Shown here piece by piece: positions 23,717 through 37,082 of a stretch of 64,000 bases of DNA. Below the pieces are notes generated by a model. The model was not told where the DNA came from. It saw only the letters and a list, made by a program, of their open reading frames with translations, and searched no databases. Positions within the stretch are counted from its first letter, which is position 1, and every line of letters begins with the position of its first letter. Both the position numbers and the translations under genes were made by a program. This stretch comes from Phoma sp. XZ068 (taxonomy: Eukaryota > Ascomycota > Dothideomycetes > Pleosporales > Didymellaceae): NCBI GenBank assembly GCA_004835665.1, contig RBKR01000013.1, forward strand, positions 1,356,691 to 1,420,690. The letters are read 5' to 3'.

Positions 23717-25033
23717 TATTATAATCTTAGAAGAAGAGGTATAGTATAATAAAGTTATAGTTATAGATTAATAGTATAGGGCTAAAAAGACTATATAATA
23801 TCCTATAATTCTATAGAAATAAACTATACTAAGAGTATAAGATAGTATAAGACACTATATATATATTCTATAGAAACTATAAACTACTTATAGAAACTAT
23901 AAGGCCTTCTATAGGACTTTATAGGATATTATAAGAAATATAGGACACTTCTTAGTATATAGTAATTAGGAACACTGCCCTTATAGTATTATATTTAACC
24001 TTGTTAATTAACTTTGTTATTAGAACTTAACCTAACTTTTAAGCTAGACAGATTAACTATCTATACTACTTATTATTAACCTTATAGCTGTTATAGTGTT
24101 TTACTAGGTATCTATACTAACCCTCTCTTATACTAGTACTTATTCTAAAGAACTAACCTTAGAAGTATTTATAAGCTTTACTTAGTTTATAACCTTAATA
24201 TTTTAAATACCTCTAAGATAAGTACTACTTTAAGAACTAGAGTTACTCCTACTAGCTTATACTCTAATATTAATATAATAGAAGAAACTATTACTACTAA
24301 TACTATTAATATTAAGTAACTTAATCTCTATAAGGGAGACTATAGTAAGCTAGATAACTAGTTAATATAATAGGACCTATTCTTTATATTCTAAGGAGAC
24401 AAGGTAGAGGCTAAGAAAAGAGTTACCTTAGTAGTAAGCTATATATATAGAAAAGCATTTACCTAGATTAAACCCTTTATTTAACTCTATAGCAAGAATA
24501 ATACTCTTAATAAGGTTAATATATAGATAGAAGACTTTAACGCCTTTAAGGATAAGATCTACCTAATCTTTAGAGTCTTAAATAAACCTACTATTACTAG
24601 ACAAGATATCTAATATATTTATTAGACCTAATCTACTACTAACTATACTACTAAGTTCTAGTAACTTATAGCTAATATAGACTAGAATAATACTATATTA
24701 ACTATAATATTTTATTAAGGACTTAAACCTAAAGTAAAGGAAGAACTAATATATACTAGTATAAGTATAGAAACCTTAGACAATCTTATTAATATAGTAA
24801 TTAACCTTAATATTAAACTATATAAGCTCTAATAAGAGCTATATAACAATCTATATACTTAAGCTATAGGCTAGCTATCTTGCCTATAATATAACTAATA
24901 GAATAACTATATATATTATAGTAACTATAGAAATAACTACTAACCTAATATAGGTTACTATATTTATAGTAATACTTAGAGTAAGTACTATAGACCTAAG
25001 GTAATAGACCTATCTAATATAAATAAGGGACTA

Positions 25034-25512
25034 TATTAAGGTTATAAACTAAGCAAAGCTTATAAATACTTCTAAGGTTAGTTCTCTAGGATAAGTGCTA
25101 GTATAGGAGGGGTTAGTATAGATACCTAGTAAAATACTATAATAACTATAGAGTTTATAATAAGGAGTATAGATGCAATCTGTCTATCTTAAAAGCAGGT
25201 AAGATCTAATAATAAGATTAATTAACAAGGTTAAATATAATGCTATAAGGGTAGTGTTCTTAATTACTATATACTAAAGAGTATCCTATATTTCTTATAA
25301 TGTCCTATAAAGTTCTATAGGAGGCCCTATAGTTTTTATAAGTAGTTTATAGTTTCTATAGGATATACGTGTAGTATCTTATACTATCTTATATTCTTAG
25401 TATAGTTTATCTCTGTAGAATTATAGGACGTTACGTAGTCTTCTTAGCCCTGCGCTATTAATCTATAACTATAACTTTGTTATATTATACCCCTTCTTCT
25501 AAGATTATAACA
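25034..25512 (-). repeat. 3' LTR (in its own orientation) of the 25034-38451 element
   Basis: 479 bp, read on the plus strand from TATTAAGGTTATAAAC to AAGATTATAACA. It is the reverse complement of the A-type LTR. Confidence 0.88.
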
Positions 25513-25599
25513 CTATTCTCTTCCTTTATTATTTATATCCTTATAAACTAATAAATAGTTTTCTAAAGTACTCTAGCCTAATATATAATAGGAACCTAA

Positions 25600-26140
25600 A
25601 TTAATAATATTAGATATCTTACTATAGTTGCCTACAAGTACTGCGTAAAGAAGAACTTGCCTTATAAGATGTCTTTATTATATAAGAAGTATAGGAATTA
25701 TAAATATAATAGAATAAAGAAGTGCAAGCCTATAGATTTGCCTGTTCTTAACTTCTCTAAAATTAATAATAAGATATTGCGTCTAGAAGAAATAGAAGAT
25801 AAGGCTGCTAAAGCTAAGGAGGCTGTAATAGCTACTTTATAGGCTGCCTATACTAAATTAAACTAGGTATATAAATAAAAGAAATTCTTAAAGTGTTGTA
25901 AATAGTAATAGTTTAATATAAGTGCTTAGTTTGTTAAGGATATAGAGTACTTAGAGCAATAGGAGTTATTACTTAATAATATTACTATACTTAAGAACAG
26001 GTTAATGCCTAGCTTACTTACACTAGACTAGGTAACACATCCTCCTTCTCTAGACTCTAATACTACTAATACTAGTATAATAGCTAGCAGCAGTTTATAA
26101 GGTTTATTAATAGTTCCTATATATTCTCTAAGTTAAGGTA
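25600..26140 (+). pseudogene. Antisense reading frame between integrase and 3' LTR (type A)
   Basis: Runs opposite to the host element's gag-pol. A 61-residue stretch is still open at 25657-25842 (includes KPIDLPVLNFSKINNKILRL and EEIEDKAAKAKEA). Upstream in frame lies a cysteine pair (KYC) and downstream a helical tail interrupted by RIP stops. Equivalent frames occur at 36515-36040 (minus) and at 40815-41242. From memory, similar Cys-cluster plus coiled-coil proteins of unknown function are widespread in filamentous fungi. Confidence 0.5.
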
Positions 26141-29100
26141 TCTTAACTACTTAACTAGATATTTATCCTTATGTCCTTTCTTTTAATATTATATTATTTT
26201 TTTAACTTCCTACTTAGTCTCTTCTTTAACCTAGTAGTAGAAGTCCTTCTAGATTAGTATATTAGGGTCTGCTAGTTCTAATAGTAATATATAAAATACA
26301 GGGTATATTCTAGCATCCTATAGTAACTTAAGTTAGTAGTTTATAGGACTAATTTACCTAGAAATAAAAAATAGTCTAACCTTAATATAATCTAGTTTTT
26401 TTATTAGTCTTTATATTTATAAGTTTTTTATAAGGAGATAGACTTTATCCCCCTCTTTTAGCTAAGGTGCTATTTTTCTTTTCTAATTAATATAAGAGAT
26501 TGCTTGTTGTTAAGCTTTATTAATATTTTTAAGTAATTTCTAGTATACTTCCTTTAGTTTTTATACTAAGGTTATTGCTAAATCTGTTTAGATATTACTA
26601 TTAAGAGATCTTATAAAGAGATTTAGGTATCTTCTATAATTTATAAAGAACAGTATTATACCTATTACTTCTAATAATTTATTATTATATATAATCTATA
26701 CTATAGGTAATAGTAAAATCTAGTTGTCTTGTTTCTAGTTACTGTATATCCTTAAGTATATTTCTATAGTCTAATTTGTTCTTTCTATTTATCTGTCTAT
26801 TTATAGATAATATACAGTTAATAGCTTCTTCTTAGTACTAATAGCTGCTATAAGCGTAGTCTAATAATTTAATATAAAGAGTTTATCTCTATTACTAATA
26901 ATTAATTCTAGTATACTATAGTAATAGATAATCCTATCTAGAAATACTTGTGCAAGCTGCTCTATAGTATAACTATATTAAAATAGTATTACTTCTGCTG
27001 CTTTAGTAAACCTATCTACTATAATAAAGATTAAGTTATAGGTATATCCTATAACAGGGTCCTTAGAGACTAGTAGTTATATAATAAAATCTATTATAAT
27101 ATTTATCTATAGTACTATAGGTAGCTCTATTACTTATATTTCTCTATACTTTGCATATATACTGTATTTATTCTATTAGTAATTAATATAGTTCTTAATA
27201 AACTTAGTAACCTTATTCTTTATATAGCTAAACTTATAGTATTATCTAATAAGTTCTATTATTTATATTATACTAGGGTGTCTATAAAGTAGGTTATTAT
27301 AATAATAGCTTATAATTTTGTTTTCTAATTCCTCTAGTACCTTTATAGGTATACACTGTTCCTGTTAAACTTGTATTATATTATTAAGCTACTAAGATAG
27401 TCCTAATAACCTATCTTAGTTAACTCTAAGTATAGTAAACTAATTTATTATTTTTTCTCTAGCTAGATTATATTGTCTACTAAGTGCGTTAGCTTTACTA
27501 TTGTCTTTTTCTAGGGTATATAGTATCTTAAACTTATATTATCCTAATAGCTTAGACTAGTATACTTATTATTAGTTAAGTGTCTTAGTAGTAGTAAAGT
27601 GTACTAGGTTCTTATAATCTATGTAGATAGTAAGTTCTAAGTAACTTTCTATGTAGATTCTCTAATATTCTAGGGCTAATATAATAGCTAGTAATTCTTT
27701 ATTATATATATTATATTATTCTTCTAGTTCTAAGAATTTTCTAGAGTAGTAGGCAATTAGGTGCTATTGTCTGTCTTATTCTTATATAATGCAAGCTCCT
27801 AATACTAAATCTAAAGCATCTATCTTAATTTAAAGTAGCTTTCTATTCTTAAATATAATTATTATAGGTAGTTTAATATAGGACTGTTTAAGTAACTAAA
27901 AAGTATACTCTTGTGCTTATTCCTACTTAAATAGTATGTCCTTCTATATAAGCTTTATAAGTAGCAAGGCTTTAAGTAAATAATCCTTAATAAAGTGTTA
28001 GTTAAAGTTAACAAATTCTAAAAATTCCTAAATTCCCTTAAGGGAGGTAGGAGTTAGCTAATTCTTTATAACCTAAATCTTTATTTTACTTATCTTAACT
28101 CTGTATCTTCCTATAATATAGCTAAGGAATTCTACTTCTTCCTTATACTATTTATATTTCTTAGGTTTAAGTTAAAGATCTACCTTTCTAAGGTATTCTA
28201 ACACTTCCCTAATATAGTAAATATATTCTTCTAGTGTTGCTAAATATACTAGAATATTATTAAGATATGCTACTACTATAATATCTAAGTACGCTCTTAA
28301 TATATTATTAATAAGGGCCTAATATGTAGCTAGTGTGTTAGTAAGCCTAAATAGTATTACTATATACTTATAGTAACTATAGCATATTCTAAATATAGTC
28401 TTCTATTCTTTACCTTCCTTTATATATATAAAGTTATACGCTCTGTATAGATTAAGTATAGTAAAGTATTATACTCTAGATAACTAATCCTATAATTCCT
28501 TAATATTTAGTAATAGGTACTAATTCTTAATTATAATGTTGTTAAGTTTCTAGTAGTTAATATATATTTATAATTTGCTATCTTTCTTTAGTGTAAAGAG
28601 GACTAGGAATCTTGCTAGTAATTTTAATTCTTATATAAATCCTTTCTTAAAGTTCTTATTAATATATTCTTTAAGTATACTAAGTTCTTTCTTAGACATT
28701 CTATATATAGGCCTAAAAGGCAGTTCCTTTCCTTTCTAGAGCTTAATCTTACAATTCTAGAGTTTATACTATAGTAATACCTTTATAGTCTTCTTATTAT
28801 AGAAGAGTTCTATATAACTCTTATATTTATCTAGAATATTAGGAGGTGCACTATTCTTTTCCTTAACTATTACTTTATAACTAGTAGGGCATTCTATATC
28901 TATATAGTTAACTACTCTATCTTAGCACGTCTTATATATTAAAGAGATGTTGTTAATCTTCTTCTTATCTACTAGTTATATTATAAACTATGTAGGCTGT
29001 AATATAGTAGTGCTGTATTTATATTAACTTAATAAAAGCTATTAATTTTTCTAATTAATATCTAGATTATGCTTTCTTAACTATAGAAGTCCTAATATAA

Positions 29101-30377
29101 TATTATAAGTAGCTATCCTAAAAGTATTTAAAGTTATTTCCTTATAGTGTCTATAGATCTAGAGAGGTACTATAGTTACTTTATATATAATCTTAGATTC
29201 CTCTAGTATTAGTTCTTTATTAGCTACTCTAAGCAGGTAAGGTATTATCTTCTAAGTAGGGCGTAGTCTAGCTAGCTACACTGCTTATAAAGAGATATAA
29301 TTAGACTATACTCTAGAGTCTAAGAGTGCCTTTATCTATCTTCTATTTACCTTAATAGGTAACTTAATTAGTTAGTAATTACTTTTAATACTATTAATAG
29401 ATTAATCTCTAGCGCCTGCTAGTACTACCTTAAAAAAGGATTCTCTTATCTAAAGCTATTGCTTTGCTTCTTTCCTTTATAGGTCTTATAGTAGGGGTTA
29501 AGGCAGGTCTACTAATACTAATTAAAGCATTACTTGTTTACTACTAGTCCTTATTATCTGCACTTAAACTTGTTCTAGCTAGGAAAGTATTAGTTATTGT
29601 GTTTATCTATTAGGTATAGTATATAGTAGTCCTCCTTATAATCTTCCTATTATAGTTTATATAGACATTTCTTTAGGAACTATCCTAAATTAAGTTTCTC
29701 TAAGTAATGCGTCTAGTATCTATTATAGTAGCATACTGTCTATAATAGTGCTCTATAGTATAGGTTTCTAGAGTCTAGGCTATAGTTAGGTTCTAGGTAG
29801 TTATTATCCTAGTTCTAGTATGCTTCTAGCTAACATTACTGTTAGTATTCCTTATATAACTTATTATACTAATTTTCCTTATTGTCTACCTTAATAGAGG
29901 GGATAATTAGGTCTTAATATAACTTAGTATAAGCCTTATTATTAGCTTTCTTAACCTTATATTACTTACGTTCCTAATATTATATATTTTATTGTACCTT
30001 GCGCTGTATAGTAGTAGAGTATACTATTTATTCTTAATTATTATTGTCTTCCTCTAGGTAACGTCTAGGTAATTATAGTATAGTTTCTTTAGTATTAGAT
30101 GTCTATATAGCCTAAGACTTATAGTAGGGTGTTATAGATTAGGCAATACTTATACCTTAGTACTTAGTGTCTGCCTTGCATCTTAACTCTAGGTCCTCTA
30201 TAAGTTATCTTATATTATTAGTAAGAATCTCCTATTTATTACTAGTGTCCTTACCTTCTAGTATTATAACTAGTATATTAATCTGCTAGAACACTTTGTT
30301 CTGTTAGTAATCTTTAGTAAAGTAGCCTAGTTTACTATAGTTATAATAAGTCCTATCCTTATTACTATTATTGTTAC

Positions 30378-30856
30378 TGTTACAATCTTAGAGGAAGAGG
30401 CACAGTATAACAAAGTTATAGTTATAGATTAACAGTGCAGGGCTAAGAAGACTACGTAACGTCTTACAATCCTATAGAAACAAACTATACCAAGAGTGTA
30501 AGACAGCATAAGACACCACACGTGTGTCCTACAGAAACTATAAACTACTTATAGAAACTACAGGGCCTCCTATAGGACTTTATAGGACATTATAAGAAAT
30601 ATAGAACACTCTTTAGTATATAGCAATTAGAAACACTGCTCTTATAGCATTGTGTTCAACCTTATTAATTAATCTTATTATTAGATCTTACCTACTCTTA
30701 AGACAGACAGATTGCATCTGTACTCCTTATTGCAAACCCTATAGCTGTTACAGTGTTTTACTAGGTATCTATACTAACCTCTCCTATACTAGCACTTATC
30801 CTAGAGAACTAACCTTAGAAGTATTTATAAGCTTTGCTTAGTTTATAACCTTAACA
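30378..30856 (+). repeat. 5' LTR of the 30378-37082 element
   Basis: 479 bp, TGTTACAATC...ACCTTAACA, preceded by GTTAC. It contains GCACTTATCCTAG (30792-30804), which is nearly complementary to CTAAGATAAGTAC just after the LTR (30869-30881). Confidence 0.92.
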
Positions 30857-33800
30857 TTTTAAACACCCCTAAGATAAGTACTATGTTAGGAACCTGTGCT
30901 ACCCCTAGCAACTCTACTAATATAAACAGCAATACTAATATAGAGGCTACTGTCACTACGCGCCCTATAAACGTTGCCAAGCCTAACTTCTACTATAGCA
31001 AACGCGCTAAGTTAGAGGATTAGCTTATGTAGTAGGACCTCTTCTTTATGTTCTAAGGAGACTATATTAACAAGGACAAGAGGGTTACCCTTATCTCTAG
31101 TTATATAAGAGGTTAAGCTTTCTAATAGGTTAAACTATTTATTAAGAAGTACTACTCCACTGCCAACTCTGCTAACATTAATAAATAGATTAAGGACTTT
31201 AACAAATTTAAGGAAAAGATTTAACTAGTCTTTAGAGTTTCTAATAAACCTACAATTGCACGATAAAATATTTAATATCTATAATAAAACGCAGCTACTA
31301 CTAACTATGCAGCCAACTTTTAGCAACTTGCTACTAATACTAGTTAGGATAATGTTGCGCTTACTACTATGTTTTATTAGGGACTTAAACCACGTGTTAA
31401 GGAAGAACTAATGCGCTACAATAGCACTATTAACATGTTAGACGAACTTATCAATACTATAATTAAGATTAATGTTTAACTCTACAAGCTCTACCAAGAA
31501 CTTAAGGAGGACTTGCGTGCTTAAGCCTAGGCCTAGCTAGCACAAGCACCCCTACGCAATTAATAGGCGAACAACTACGTTTATTAAAGAAACTGTAGAA
31601 ACAATTACTAACCTAATATAGGACGCTGCGTCTATAGTAACACTTATAGTAGTTACTATAGACCTAAGGCTATAGACCTGTCCAACATTAACAAGGGTCC
31701 TACAAACGCGACACCACAATAGAATAAAAAGAAAGGACATAGCAACAACAACAGTAACAAGGATAGGACTTGTTACAACTGTAGCAAACTAGGCTACTTT
31801 GCTAAAGATTACTAACAGAACAAAGTGTTCTAGCAGATTAACATGCTAGTTGCAACACTAGAAGGCAAGGACACTAGTAACAAATAGGAGATTCTTACTA
31901 AAAACATAGGACGACTTATAGAAGACCTAGAGTCGGGATACAAGGCAGACACTAGGCACTAAGGCATGAGTGTTACCTAATCTGTAACACTATACTATAA
32001 GTCTTAAGCTACGCAGACATCTAACGCAGAAGAAACTACACTACTATCTAAATATTACCTAAAGGAAGACAATAATAATTAAGAATAAACAGCACGCTCT
32101 ACTACTGTACAGCGCAAGGCGTAATAAAACGCACAATATTGGGAACGCAAGCAACGTAAAGTTAAGAAAGCTAACAACAAGGCTTACGCCAAGTTATATT
32201 AAGACCTAATTATCCCCTCTATTAAGGTAGATAATAAGGAAAATTAGTGCAACAAGTTATACAAGGAATACTAACAGTAATGTTAGCTAGAAGCACACTA
32301 GAACTAGGACAACAACTACCTAGAACCTAACTACAGCCTAGACCCTAGAAACCTACACTACAGAGCACTATTATAGACAGCGTGCTACTGTAATAGATGC
32401 TAGACACATTACTTAGAAAAGCTTAATTTAGGATAGTTCCTAAAGAGACGTCTGTGCAAACTATAATAGGAAGATTGTAAAGAGGACTACTGCATACTAC
32501 ACCTAATAGATAAATGCAATAACTAATACTTTCCTAGCTAAAACAAGTCTAAGCGCAGACAACAAGGACTAGTAGTAAACAAGCAATACTTTAATTAGCA
32601 TTAGCAGACCTGCCTTAATCCCTACTATAAGACCTATAAAGGAAAGAAGCAAAGCAATAGCTTTAGACAAGAGAATCCTTTTTTAGGGCAGCGCTAGCAG
32701 GCGCTAGGGATTAATCTATTAATAATGTTAAAAGCAATTACTAACTAATTAAGTTACCTGTTAAAGTAAATAGAAGATAGATAAAGGCACTCTTAGACTC
32801 TAGAGCATAATCTAATTATATCTCTTTGTGAGCAGTGTAGCTAGCCAGACTACGCCCTACTTAGAAGACAACACCTTACCTGCTTAGAGTAGCTAATAGA
32901 GAACCAATGCCTAAGGAATCTAAGATTATGCACAAAGTAACTGCAGTACCCCTCTAGATCTATAGACACTACAAGGAAATAACCCTAGACACTTTTAGAA
33001 TAGCTACTTATAACATTATATTAGGACTTCTATAGTTAAGAAAGCACAATCTAGATATTAATTAGAAGAATTAACAGCTTTTATTAAGTTAATGTAGATG
33101 CAGCACTACTATATTACAGCCTGCGCAGTTCACAATGCAACTAGCAGATAAGAAGGAGATTAACAATATCTCTTTAATATATAAGACGCGCCAAGATAGA
33201 GCAGTTAACTGTGTAGACGCAGAACGCCCTACTAGTTACAAAGCAACAGTTAAGGAGAAGGGTAGTACACCTCCTAACATCCTAGATAAATACAAGAGTT
33301 ATATAGAACTCTTCTATAATAAGAAGACTATAAAGGTATTACTACAGTATAAACCCTGGGATTACAAGATTAAGCTCTAGGAAGGAAAGACACTAACTTT
33401 TAGGCTAATATATAGACTATTAGAAAAGGAACTCTAAGTACTTTGCAAGTACATTAATAAGAACCTTAAGAAGAGATTTATTAGACAATTAGAATTACCT
33501 GCAGGATACCCTATTCTCTTTATACTAAAGAAAGATAGCAGCAACTAACTATATGTTAACTATTAAAAACTTAACAACATTACTATTAAGAATAGGTACC
33601 TATTACCAAACATATCTAAGTTACAAGATTGCTTAGCTAGAGCATAATACTTTACTGCGCTAGACCTATAAGGAGCGTACAACCTTATATATATAAAGGA
33701 GGGCAAGGAATAGAAGATAGTGTTTAGAACCTATTATAGTCTTTACAAGTATATAGTTATGCTATTTAGGCTAACTAACGCACTAGCTACGTGTTAAGAA

Positions 33801-36035
33801 CTAGTTAATAACGTGCTAAGGGCACACCTAGACAGGACAGTAGTAGCTTACCTTAATAATATCTTAGTATACTTAAAGATGTTAAGAGAACACATTATAT
33901 ATATAAAAGAAGTTCTTAACTGCTTAGGACAAGTAGACCTCTAACTTAAACTAGAGAAGTGCAAATAGCACAAGGAAGAGGTAGAATTCCTTAGCTATGT
34001 TGTAGGAAGATATAGAGTTAAGATAAGCAAGAAGAAAATATAGGTTATTAAAGACTAGCTAACCCTAACAACAGTTAAAGGAATTTAAGAATTCCTTAGG
34101 TTTGTTAACTTTAACTAACGCTTTATTAAGGACTACTCTAAGAAAGCTCTGCTGCTTATAAAGCTTATATAGAAAGACACACTATTTTATTAGAAGCAGG
34201 AACAGGAAGATGCGTTCTAATTACTTAAGTAAGCGTGCATTAAGCTACTAATATTAGTCACGTTTAGAAGCAACAAACTACTATAGATTAAAACTAATGC
34301 CTTAGGACTGGCATTAGGAGCATGCGCATTACAGGAACGCAATAGCAAATAGCACCTAATTGCCTATTACTTAAGAAAGTTTTCTAGACTAGAAGAACAA
34401 TACAACGTTTATAACAAGGAACTAATAGCAATTGTAGATGCACTAAAACACTAGCAAATCTACGCAGAAAGCTGCTTAGAACTTACTATCTTTATAGACT
34501 ATAAGAACCTAGTACACTTTACTATAACCAAGAAGCTTAACAGCTAACAGGTATAATAGTTAGAATTTCTAGGGCAATATAAGTTTAAGATAATATACAC
34601 CCTAGGAAAGAATAATGCAAGAGCTAACGCACTAAGTTAACAACATAATCTTGCAGGAGAAAAAACAATTAAGGAATACGCTATCCTATAGATATATAGG
34701 GACAGATTATTAGGACTATCCTAGCAGCTTAACAATATAATATAAGTTTAATAAGAATAACGCATACCTACAACAGTACTAGAGGAACTTCAAACAGAAA
34801 TTATTACATAATATTATAATAACCTACTTTATAGACACCCTAGTATAATATAAACAATAGAACTTATTAAACAATACTATAAGTTTAGCTATATAAAGGA
34901 CAAGGTTACTAAATTTATTAAGAATTGTGTTAATTGCTAACAGAACAAACACAGTACATATGCTAAGTATAGAGAAATGCAAGCAATAGAGCCACTAATA
35001 GCACTATAGACAAACATTATAATAGATTTTGTTATATAACTACCTATCTCCAAGGACCCTGTTACAGGATATACCTATGACTTAATCTTTATTATAGTGG
35101 ATAGGTTTACTAAAGCAGCAGAAATAATACTATTTTAATATAGTTACACTGCAGAGCAGCTTATATAAGTATTTCTAGATAGAATTATCTATTACTATAG
35201 TATACTAGAATTAATTATTAGCAATAGAGATAAGCTCTTTATATTAAATTATTAGACTATGCTTATAGCAGCTATTAGTACCAAGAAGAAGCTATTAACT
35301 GTATACTATCTGCAAACAGACAGACAAACAGAAAGAATAAATTAGACTATAGAAACGTACTTAAGGATATATAGTAACCAAGAGCAAGATAACTAGGTTT
35401 TGCTGTTACCTATAGCACAGATTGCATATAATAATAAATTATTAGAAGCAACAGGCACAACGCTGTTCTTTGCAAATTATAGAAGACACCTAAATCTCTT
35501 TACAAGGTCTCTTAATAGTAACATCTAAACAGATTTAGCAATAACCTTAGTATAAAGACTAAAGGAAGTACACTAGAAATTGCTTAAAAATATTAACAAG
35601 GCTTAATAACAAGCAATCTCTTATATTAATTAAAAAAGAAAAACAGCACCTTAGCTAAAAGAGGGGGATAAAGTCTATCTCCTTATAAAAAACTTATAAA
35701 CACAAAGACTAACAAAAAAACTAGATTATGTTAAGGTTAGACTATTTTTTATTTCTAGGCAAATTAGCCCTATAAACTATTAACTTAAACTACTATAGGA
35801 TGCTAGAATATACTCTGTATTCTATATATTGCTATTAGAACTAGTAGACCCTAATATACCAATCTAGAAAGACTTCCACTACTAGGTTAAAGAGGAAACC
35901 AAGTAGGAAGTTAAAAAAATAATACAACATTAAAAGAAAGGACGCAAGGACAAATATCTAGTTAAGTAGTTAGGATACCCTAACTTAGAGAATATATAGG
36001 AACTATTAATAAACCTTATAAACTGCTACTAGCTA
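30857..36035 (+). pseudogene. gag-pol remnant of the 30378-37082 element
   Basis: The best-preserved gag-pol in the window, read through RIP stops (mostly TAG/TAA replacing CAG/CAA). Gag is at about 30960-31560; the zinc knuckle near 31768-31815 keeps CxxC but has lost later residues. A Cys-rich linker lies at about 32385-32530 and the protease core at about 32800-32830 (former D-S/T-G zone). A stretch at 33135-33380 is still open. RT is at about 33390-34090, RNase H about 34250-34540, and integrase about 34800-35560 with the HHCC zone at 34835-34950. A chromodomain-like tail is at about 35840-36030. These proteins would assemble particles, copy the RNA and integrate the DNA, but the copy cannot act on its own. 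Confidence 0.87.
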
Positions 36036-36039
36036 TTAC

Positions 36040-36515
36040 ACTAGTATTAGCAGCATTAGGGTCTAGAGGAGGAGGATGCGTTACCTAGTCTAGTGCAAGT
36101 AAGCTAGGCATTAACCTGTTCTTAAGTATAGTAATATTATTAAGCAACAACTCCTGTTGCTCTAGGTGCTCTATATCCTTAACAAACTAAGCACTTATGT
36201 TAAACTATTGCTGTTTACAACACTTTAAGAATTTCTTTTGTTTGCGCACCTAGTTTAATTTAGTATAAGCAGCCTATAAGGCAGCTATTGCAGCTTCCTT
36301 AGCTTTAGCAGCCTTGTCTTCTATTTCTTCTAGACGCAACATCTTGTTGTTAATTTTAGAGAAATTAGGAACAGGCAGATCTATAGGCTTGCACTTCTTT
36401 ATTCTGTTATATTTGCAATTCCTATACTTCTTATGTAACAAAGACATCTTGCAAGGCAAGTTCTTCTTTATGCAGTACTTGCAGGCAACTATAGCAAGAT
36501 ATCTAATGTTATTAA
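36040..36515 (-). pseudogene. Antisense reading frame with cysteine cluster and coiled coil (type A)
   Basis: On the minus strand a frame opens after a stop near 36515 and reads through ACKYCIKKNLPCKMSLLHKK and then C..7..C (cysteine spacing C-x2-C-x6-C-x12-C-x7-C). It continues through KPIDLPVPNFSKINNKMLRL and EEIEDKAAKAKEAAIAAL (open at 36459-36274), then a helical tail interrupted by three TAG-type stops. There is no ATG before the first cysteine, so an intron or another start is needed. The same frame is present in the other A-type copies. The cysteine spacing suggests zinc binding. Role unknown. Confidence 0.55.
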
Positions 36516-36603
36516 TTTAGGTTCCTGTTATATGTTAAGCTTAGGTACTTTAGGAAACTATTTATTAGTTTATAAGGATATAAACTATAAAGGAGGAGGA
36601 TAG

Positions 36604-37082
36604 TGTTACAATCTTAGAGAAAGAGGTATAGTATAATAAAGTTATAGTTACAAATTAACAGTACAGGGCTAAGAAGACCATGTAACGTCTTATAATCCTA
36701 TAGAAACAAACTACACCAAGAGTGTAAGACAGTATAAGACACTACACGTGTATCCTATAGAAACTATAAACTACTTATAGAAACTACAGGGCCTCCTATA
36801 GGACTTTATAGGACATTATAAGAAATATAGGACACTCTTTAGTATATAGTAATTAGGAACACTGCTCTTATAGTATTGTGTTTAACCTTATTAATTAATC
36901 TTGTTATTAGATCTTACCTGCTCTTAAGACAGACAGATTGTATCTATACTCCTTATTGCAAACCCTATAGCTGTTACAGTGTTTTACTAGGCATCTATAC
37001 TAACCCCTCCTGTACTAGCACTTATCCTAGAGAACTAACCTTGGAAGTATTTATAAGCTTTGCTTAGTTTACAACCTTAACA
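36604..37082 (+). repeat. 3' LTR of the 30378-37082 element
   Basis: 479 bp, TGTTACAATC...CCTTAACA, followed by GTTAC. In the stretches compared it differs from the 5' LTR only by C/T and G/A changes. Confidence 0.92.

Larger units (their letters stand above)
30378..37082 (+). mobile_element. Complete Gypsy chromovirus-type element, youngest and least RIP-mutated
   Basis: 479-bp LTRs at 30378-30856 and 36604-37082 both begin TGTTACAATC and end CCTTAACA, with the target duplication GTTAC on each side (30373-30377 and 37083-37087). Length is 6705 bp. It lies inside the gag of the minus-strand element 25034-38451. Many CpA and TpG dinucleotides survive (for example CACACGTGTGTCC in the left LTR), unlike the other copies, and the two LTRs differ only by transitions in the stretches I compared. 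It is therefore the most recent retrotransposon insertion in the nest, yet RIP has already put stops in its genes. Confidence 0.93.

Noticed and set aside
30650..30841. 63-aa gene (and its twin at 36876-37067)
   Set aside because: Both lie entirely inside the two LTRs of one element and carry no protein-like features.
33135..33380. 81-aa gene inside the 30378-37082 element
   Set aside because: It is the stretch between protease and RT that happens to have escaped RIP stops; it continues the gag-pol frame.
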